Assembly (NCBI GenBank): GCA_013361015.1
Contig: JABWAN010000073.1
Location: 1-11,690, forward strand
DNA: 11,690 nucleotides
Direction: 5' to 3'
From: Candidatus Zhuqueibacterota bacterium
GTDB lineage: Bacteria > Zhuqueibacterota > Zhuqueibacteria > Zhuqueibacterales > Zhuqueibacteraceae
The notes below the pieces were generated by a model that saw only the letters and a list, made by a program, of their open reading frames with translations, had not been told where the DNA came from and made no database searches. Positions 7,570 to 11,690 of this stretch are shown here, piece by piece. The position numbers and the translations under genes were made by a program. Numbering within the stretch: the stretch's first letter is position 1; the number at the start of each line of letters is the position of its first letter.

Positions 7570-9551
7570 TCGTCGGCCCCGAAGATGCTTCCGATGAGGA
7601 ATTGACCGGCCTGCAAACCGTGCAGCGCAATATTCCCACGCGACAATGGTTGGATAAAAACCAACTCAGACTCCCTCCGATTCGCATCGCTCCCTTTTAT
7701 TGGTATTGGTGGCTGCGCTGGTGTCGAACCTTTACGGTCCGCGGCCATGTGATCTGTCCCGACGGCAAGCCCGTGCCCGGCGCGCAAGTGTGCGCGTACG
7801 ATGTGGATTCGTGGTTTTTCTGGAGCAGCACGCAATTTCTCGGATGCGGCACCACGGATGTCGATGGCGCATTTGAAATCAAATTTCGCTGGTGTTGCGG
7901 CTGGTGGCCGTGGTGGTGGTGGCGCTATCGCGTGTGGGAATTGAATCCGATTCTCACCAAGCGGATTGGAGAAGTTTTGGAGCGCAATCCGCGGGCGCGG
8001 CTTTCTCCGGTTGCGAGCAATCAACCGAGCCTGGCAGTGTTCGATAATCTACTCGCGGAAGAAGGCGTGGTCACGCGCGGTTTGTTGGAACCGAACCGTG
8101 TCAATCTGCTGGACGGTGTGCGTGATTCATTGCTGCAGAAACTGCCGCCGGCGCCCGAGCTGGAAGCGCTTCACATCTGGCCGTGGTGGCCTTGGTATCC
8201 GTGGTGGGATTGCGCGCCGGACATTATTTTCAAAGTTACGCAAGATTGCCAAACGCCCGGCGCCGTTATCGTCGATGAGAATTTTGGCGACACGCGCTGG
8301 GGCAGCGTTAGCCCGCTCGACGTCACTTTGATCGCGAATCAAAATGCTTGCTGCTTGCCCACTTGTACGCCGGGACAAGATTGCCCCGAAGGCGAGTGCT
8401 TGGTCATTCAAGAAATTTGCGGCCATCCGATCAATGAAATCGGCGGAAACCCCGGCGCATCGGCTGCTCCCGCAGGCTATCTCTATCCGGGCGCAGTATC
8501 CTCCGGCGCTGCGGCCTACAACGGAGATCGTTCCTTCGGCGGCCTCATACCCGTTGAAAAGAACTTCGGCGACATGCTCAATGTCGATTATTACGAGATC
8601 GAATATTACGACGGCGTGAATTGGGTGCCATTGCCGCTGGGTGCTGCAGCCAGCTTCAAACGTCGTTGGTTGGAAACGACGGGCTTCACGTTTGGCGACG
8701 TCGCTTTCCCCTTCGTCTTTATCTCCGGGCACAATGTCGTTGAAAGCCGTGAACACAACGAAACCTTCGGCGGTTTAAGCGGATGGAATGTGAATCGCTT
8801 CTGGATTGCCAATCGCGATTTGCTCGTGCCGTTGGATTCGACGAAATTTTTGGACGGTACCTACCGCTTCCGCGTTGTCGGCTGGCAGGAAAGCGGCGGC
8901 AATCTCGTGAACCCCAGAGTCTTGCCGGTGTGCGGTTCGGAGCGTGAGAACGAACTGGTGCTCACGTTTGATAATCGCGTCTTCAATTCTGCTACCCACG
9001 CTGCGAGCCACAATTGCGGCCAGGGCATTCATCTTTGCACGCAGGAACCGGACACGCACATTATTGACGTGCGCGTCAACGGCACGACCGTCGGCCCGTG
9101 CGATACGGTCGATGCCAGACAAGGCACACTCGAAATCGATTTTCTCGCCGATGATCCCGACGGCCATCTGGCCACGTACTCGCTGCACGCGGAGTACGGC
9201 TTGAGCCTTGCGGTCAATCTCATGAACCGGCCTTCTGCAGTCGTTACGGCATTGACTGCGGCTGCACAAACCGGTTGGGATTCGACGCCGCCGAAGAATA
9301 ACGCCGGCACCTATGGCGTTGCGCTCTCACAAGGAGCAACGGCGCCGCATTGGTATGGCGGAAAATTCCGCTTGAAGGTTAACCTTGCCGAAGCGTTTCC
9401 GGAGCCGTGCTGCTATCAGTTGGTGTTGCGCGCGTGGAAACGCACAGTAGTGGGCGGGCAATCGGGCATTTCCTTCTTCTGCGAGCAGGGTTATGCGCAT
9501 CATAACCGCAGCACCTATGCTATTGGCGTCGGTGTTTGCCCGCAATCCTAA
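7362..9551 (+). CDS. 729-residue Trp/Cys-rich protein with a carboxypeptidase-regulatory-like domain
   Basis: The start is well fixed: AAAGGAG at 7348-7354, seven bases before ATG 7362. Residues 10-95 form an N-terminal beta domain ending LRVIVGPEDASDEELTGLQT. Residues 123-175 match a carboxypeptidase-regulatory/transthyretin-like beta domain (FTVRGHVICPDGKPVPGAQV ... GCGTTDVDGAFEIKF). Trp/Tyr blocks bracket it: YWYWWLRW at 113-120, RWCCGWWPWWWWRYRVW at 176-192 and IWPWWPWYPWWDC at 272-284. A helical stretch (193-268) separates the last two. Residues 285-729 are beta-rich, with C-terminal units that look Ig-like (DTHIIDVRVNG ... DFLADDPDGHLATYSL). About 22 Cys occur, several as CC pairs. There is no signal peptide or lipobox, which is surprising for such a Cys-rich surface-type protein. 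I do not recognise a named family for the full length. A structural or adhesive role is inference. Confidence 0.9.
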   Translation: MAEKKSRDDFMLEVPLDASGIEDFKPEQAVKVLVQDRKATFGSQVVKFDAKGQASASFTFPENPGALRVIVGPEDASDEELTGLQTVQRNIPTRQWLDKNQLRLPPIRIAPFYWYWWLRWCRTFTVRGHVICPDGKPVPGAQVCAYDVDSWFFWSSTQFLGCGTTDVDGAFEIKFRWCCGWWPWWWWRYRVWELNPILTKRIGEVLERNPRARLSPVASNQPSLAVFDNLLAEEGVVTRGLLEPNRVNLLDGVRDSLLQKLPPAPELEALHIWPWWPWYPWWDCAPDIIFKVTQDCQTPGAVIVDENFGDTRWGSVSPLDVTLIANQNACCLPTCTPGQDCPEGECLVIQEICGHPINEIGGNPGASAAPAGYLYPGAVSSGAAAYNGDRSFGGLIPVEKNFGDMLNVDYYEIEYYDGVNWVPLPLGAAASFKRRWLETTGFTFGDVAFPFVFISGHNVVESREHNETFGGLSGWNVNRFWIANRDLLVPLDSTKFLDGTYRFRVVGWQESGGNLVNPRVLPVCGSERENELVLTFDNRVFNSATHAASHNCGQGIHLCTQEPDTHIIDVRVNGTTVGPCDTVDARQGTLEIDFLADDPDGHLATYSLHAEYGLSLAVNLMNRPSAVVTALTAAAQTGWDSTPPKNNAGTYGVALSQGATAPHWYGGKFRLKVNLAEAFPEPCCYQLVLRAWKRTVVGGQSGISFFCEQGYAHHNRSTYAIGVGVCPQS

Positions 9552-9568
9552 TCAACTAGCTTCACCAT

Positions 9569-9601
9569 TCGAGCTTGCTGCTTGGACGGCGGCAGGCTCG
9601 A
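9569..9601. repeat. Strong hairpin between the Trp-rich gene and the DUF1360-type gene
   Basis: TCGAGCTTGCTGC (9569-9581) pairs with GCGGCAGGCTCGA (9589-9601), 13 pairs with two G-T wobbles, around a 7-base loop. No T-run follows, so termination is unlikely. In an operon, such a hairpin can protect the upstream message or set relative expression. Confidence 0.5.
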
Positions 9602-9625
9602 TTGTGTGCACGGGAGAAATCGACC

Positions 9626-9946
9626 ATGAAATTTTACTGGCTCGTTTTAGGCGTTCTGAGTGTTTGGCGCATAACGCATTTGTTGCACGCGGAAGACGGG
9701 CCGTGGGATTTGTTGGCGCGTTTGCGCGAAGAACTCGGCGCAAGCGTTGCCGGCAAACTTCTCGATTGCTTTTATTGTTTGAGTCTCTGGCTCGCTGCGC
9801 CGCTGGCTTTTCTGCTTGGAGAGAGCGTGAAGGAGCGGCTTTGGCTGTGGCCGGCGCTCTCTGCCGGTGCGATTTTGTTGGAGCGCCTGCAAACTCGCGC
9901 GCAGCATGCGCCACCGGCGCTTTACTTCGAAGACAAAGGAGAATGA
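9626..9946 (+). CDS. Small DUF1360-type membrane protein
   Basis: This 106-residue protein starts at ATG 9626, eight bases after GGGAGA (9612-9617). Longer in-frame starts overlap the hairpin and lack a binding site. Hydrophobic stretches lie at about 3-20 (FYWLVLGVLSVWRITHLLH), 50-65 (YCLSLWLAAPLAFLLG) and 72-86 (LWLWPALSAGAILLE), so it is probably an inner-membrane protein with two or three spans. The pattern WRITHLLHAEDGPWDLL, LLDCFYCLSLW (C48, C51) and the closing ALSAGAILLERL matches my recollection of the DUF1360 family, whose function is unknown. The CxxC pair at a membrane edge might bind metal or undergo redox change. Its stop overlaps an ATG (ATGA, 9943-9946) belonging to the next gene's frame, so the two are tightly linked. 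Confidence 0.85.
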   Translation: MKFYWLVLGVLSVWRITHLLHAEDGPWDLLARLREELGASVAGKLLDCFYCLSLWLAAPLAFLLGESVKERLWLWPALSAGAILLERLQTRAQHAPPALYFEDKGE

Positions 9947-9948
9947 AG

Positions 9949-10215
9949 ATGTCTTGTTGTGGCAAACAAAGAGAACGCTTTCACCGCGCCTCCGGTGTGC
10001 ATTCCAAACCCACGGCGCCGGAAAGCGCCGCACGGACTGTGCGCTACACCTCGGTCTATTTTGAGTATCTCGGCAAAACCGGCATGACCGTGTTGGGACC
10101 GGTGAGCGGCAAACGTTATCGTTTTGATCATTCCGGCGCTAAAGTCGAAGTTGATTTGCGCGACCGCGCCTCTTTGGCCGCGATTTCGGCATTGCGACAA
10201 GTGCAAGGATTCTAG
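9949..10215 (+). CDS. Small protein with N-terminal Cys-Cys-Gly motif and conserved beta core, unknown function
   Basis: The product is 88 residues. Two in-frame ATGs exist, at 9943 and 9949. The AAAGGAG at 9935-9941 lies 7 bases from the second and only 1 from the first, so 9949 is preferred. It begins MSCCGKQRERF, has a basic/Pro-rich linker, and ends in a compact beta core: YFEYLGKTGMTVLGPVSGKRYRFDHSGAKVEVD, then a short helix (DRASLAAISALRQV). The core resembles a small SH3-like barrel. No signal peptide was seen. The adjacent DUF1360-type gene ends 3 bases upstream. I recall small CCG proteins of this kind next to DUF1360 genes, but cannot verify that here. The two Cys could bind metal or attach the protein to a partner. 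Confidence 0.82.
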   Translation: MSCCGKQRERFHRASGVHSKPTAPESAARTVRYTSVYFEYLGKTGMTVLGPVSGKRYRFDHSGAKVEVDLRDRASLAAISALRQVQGF

Positions 10216-10247
10216 TTTTTGAGCATACTTCAAAAAAGGAGTGCGTT

Positions 10248-10979
10248 ATGATTAGAATGCAGTATTCTCTCTTACTGTTTGCGAGTTTGTTGCTGCTCGC
10301 AGGCGTGCTCGGTTGCGCACGATCGGCGCGTGTGACTAGCGTCGACCCCGCAGCCGCAAGCCCGGGGATGATTGTTCAAGTGACGACCGACAAATCCGTA
10401 TTTCAATCCCGCCAAGCCGCACACGTTGAAATAGGCGAGCAAGTTGCGGTGACGCAAAACGTGCTGAGCGACACTTCGGTGGAAGTCATCGTGCCCAATC
10501 TGGCCGCGGGCGAGGCGGAGGTGCGCGTGATCGAAAGAGGCAAAAAGGCGGAGAGGTCTGCCGTGCGTTTGCGCATTCTGCCGGCGCGCAGCCAGCAGCT
10601 CGTGCTCTCTTTCCAAAACAACAGTGTGAGCTTGCTCAGCGCAAGCCTGCGCGGCGGAGAAGCGGCACGCACCGCGGAACCGGATCAACGCCGGCTTTCC
10701 TATGATGTGTTCAACGAACAGGGCGGTTTTGTTTATTCGGGTGCGCTCGTGCACCCCGCTTATGGGCGCATGGAAATTTATGATGAAACGCAAACGGGTG
10801 ATCGCGTTGTACGCGGCGACAAACCGCACGACCACGCCGTATTCGCCGTCAAAATTCCCAACGTTCCAGGTCACCAGCTCACGATTAAATTCTATGACGC
10901 GCCCGCGGGCGTTGATTTGAATACGGACGCTGGCCGCGCAGAGCGGCAGTTCCTCAACGAAATCACCATCAATCGCTAG
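10248..10979 (+). CDS. Lipoprotein with a TIG/IPT-like domain
   Basis: The product is 243 residues, with AAGGAG at 10236-10241 six bases before the ATG. The N-terminus is a lipoprotein signal: a hydrophobic core (LLLFASLLLLAGV) and a lipobox V-L-G-C with Cys23 as the lipidated residue. Residues 28-110 look like a TIG/IPT Ig-like fold (VTSVDPAAASPGMIVQV ... VIVPNLAAGEAEVRVI). The C-terminal half (about 117-243) is a second beta-rich region (QLVLSFQNNSVSLLSASL ... GHQLTIKFYDAP) that I do not recognise. After processing it should be anchored to a membrane with its domains in the periplasm or at the surface. It follows the CCG-protein gene by 32 bases and precedes the peptidase gene by 9. A binding or scaffolding role near the secreted peptidase is inferred. 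Confidence 0.85.
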   Translation: MIRMQYSLLLFASLLLLAGVLGCARSARVTSVDPAAASPGMIVQVTTDKSVFQSRQAAHVEIGEQVAVTQNVLSDTSVEVIVPNLAAGEAEVRVIERGKKAERSAVRLRILPARSQQLVLSFQNNSVSLLSASLRGGEAARTAEPDQRRLSYDVFNEQGGFVYSGALVHPAYGRMEIYDETQTGDRVVRGDKPHDHAVFAVKIPNVPGHQLTIKFYDAPAGVDLNTDAGRAERQFLNEITINR

Positions 10980-10988
10980 GAGAGTAAT

Positions 10989-11690
10989 ATGCGGAGGTTC
11001 ACTTCTACTTGGCTGCTGTTGAGCTTGTGGGCAACAGCCGCTTCGAGCGCCGTCAATGTGCAGAGGAACAGTGACGGTTCTTATTATACGGCCGTGCTTT
11101 CCAACGGTTCGACTTCACTGAAGTACGATATTGTCTTTATCGGTGACGGTTTCACGACCGCGCAGCAAGCTGATTTCAATGCCCGCGTGAACGACGCCGT
11201 GGCGGCATTGCAGGCCATGCCGGCCTATTCGCAACGCATGTGCGGCCTCAACATTTGGCGCGTAAATGTCGTTTCCGCGCAATCCGGCGTTGATCATCCC
11301 GCGGGCGGCGTTTTTCGCAACACGGAATTGGATTGCCGCTATGGCAATCCCGCGGTCGGTGAGGCCGAGCGCTGTATTCGCAGCGATTCGCCCGCGAAAT
11401 GTTATGAAGCCGCGGACTATGCGCCGGATTATGACGCCGTGTTCGTGCTGGTGAATGATACGCAATGGGGCGGTTGCGCCGGAGGTTTGGTGTTCTCTTC
11501 CATCTCCCCGGGTTTTGCCGGCATTATTACGCATGAGTTGGGACACAAGATCGGTGCGCTCGCCGACGAATACGATTGTTATGTCTGCGATGGCTCTGAT
11601 GCTAATCGTACGTACGTTGGGCCGGAACCGGCTTCAGCGAATCTTACCAAGCAAACCGCGCGCGCTTCCATTAAATGGAACGCTCTCATC
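10989..11690 (+). CDS. Secreted zinc metallopeptidase of the M64 (IgA peptidase) type, 3' partial
   Basis: The frame opens at ATG 10989 with an AGGAG site (10978-10982) overlapping the lipoprotein stop, and stays open to the right edge (234 codons seen). The N-terminus is a signal peptide: MRRFTSTW, a hydrophobic core (LLLSLWATAA) and probable cleavage after SSA (residue 21). The mature part reads YDIVFIGDGFTTAQQADFN, then VFVLVNDTQWGGCAGG and the zinc site HELGH at 182-186, followed by KIGALADEY (187-195). The HExGHxxxxLxDEY pattern is the M64 hallmark: His182 and His186 bind zinc and Glu183 is catalytic. Eight Cys in the visible part (CYVCDG among them) suggest disulfides in an exported enzyme. 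The C-terminus, which might carry a sorting or adhesion domain, is outside the window. The substrate is unknown, and the IgA name reflects the founding enzyme only. Confidence 0.92.
   Translation, partial: MRRFTSTWLLLSLWATAASSAVNVQRNSDGSYYTAVLSNGSTSLKYDIVFIGDGFTTAQQADFNARVNDAVAALQAMPAYSQRMCGLNIWRVNVVSAQSGVDHPAGGVFRNTELDCRYGNPAVGEAERCIRSDSPAKCYEAADYAPDYDAVFVLVNDTQWGGCAGGLVFSSISPGFAGIITHELGHKIGALADEYDCYVCDGSDANRTYVGPEPASANLTKQTARASIKWNALI

Noticed and set aside
8127..8756. Long - strand ORF opposite the Trp-rich gene
   Set aside because: It is antisense shadow of a gene with a firm start and domains, with no independent support.
9493..9948. Upstream extension of the CCG small protein to 9493
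   Set aside because: The extension overlaps the whole DUF1360-type gene in another frame and is Arg/Ala-rich shadow sequence. The ribosome-binding site places the start at 9949.

Overview
The window is an 11.7 kb piece of bacterial chromosome. It has moderately high GC, and every credible gene is on the + strand. I recognise no phage, transposase, CRISPR, rRNA or tRNA gene. Long multidomain signalling proteins, an outer-membrane-type barrel, a lipoprotein and secreted proteins point to a Gram-negative (diderm) environmental lineage. Something in or near the FCB/KSB1, Acidobacteria or myxobacterial range would fit, but that placement is an impression from gene content, not a measurement.

Region A (1-1298) is the 3' part of a signalling protein that joins two cyclic-nucleotide-binding-type domains to a four-cluster ferredoxin module. 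The 5' end is cut off by the window edge. A 443-bp gap with a small hairpin follows.

Region B (1742-5184) is a translationally coupled pair with an ATGA overlap. The first gene encodes an exported protein with an N-terminal all-beta domain and a C-terminal stretch that looks like an outer-membrane barrel. The second is an 814-residue transmembrane Ser/Thr kinase with a formylglycine-generating-enzyme (FGE)-like C-terminal domain that lacks the catalytic cysteines. A terminator hairpin and a roughly 95-bp imperfect palindrome lie in the 520-bp gap behind it.

Region C (5707 to the end) looks like one long operon of at least seven genes, most with good ribosome-binding sites. The first three products are cysteine- and tryptophan-rich, have no visible signal peptide and are mostly unrecognised: a coiled-coil/beta protein, a CARDB-type protein with an odd start and end, and a 729-residue protein with a carboxypeptidase-regulatory-like domain bracketed by tryptophan blocks. 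Next come a small DUF1360-type membrane protein, an 88-residue protein starting Met-Ser-Cys-Cys-Gly, a lipoprotein with a TIG-like domain, and the 5' part of a secreted zinc metallopeptidase of the M64 (IgA peptidase) type that runs off the window.

The best candidate for an undescribed system is region C. Its shared strand, tight spacing and repeated Trp/Cys signature suggest the products work together, perhaps at the cell envelope. No function can be assigned from sequence alone.
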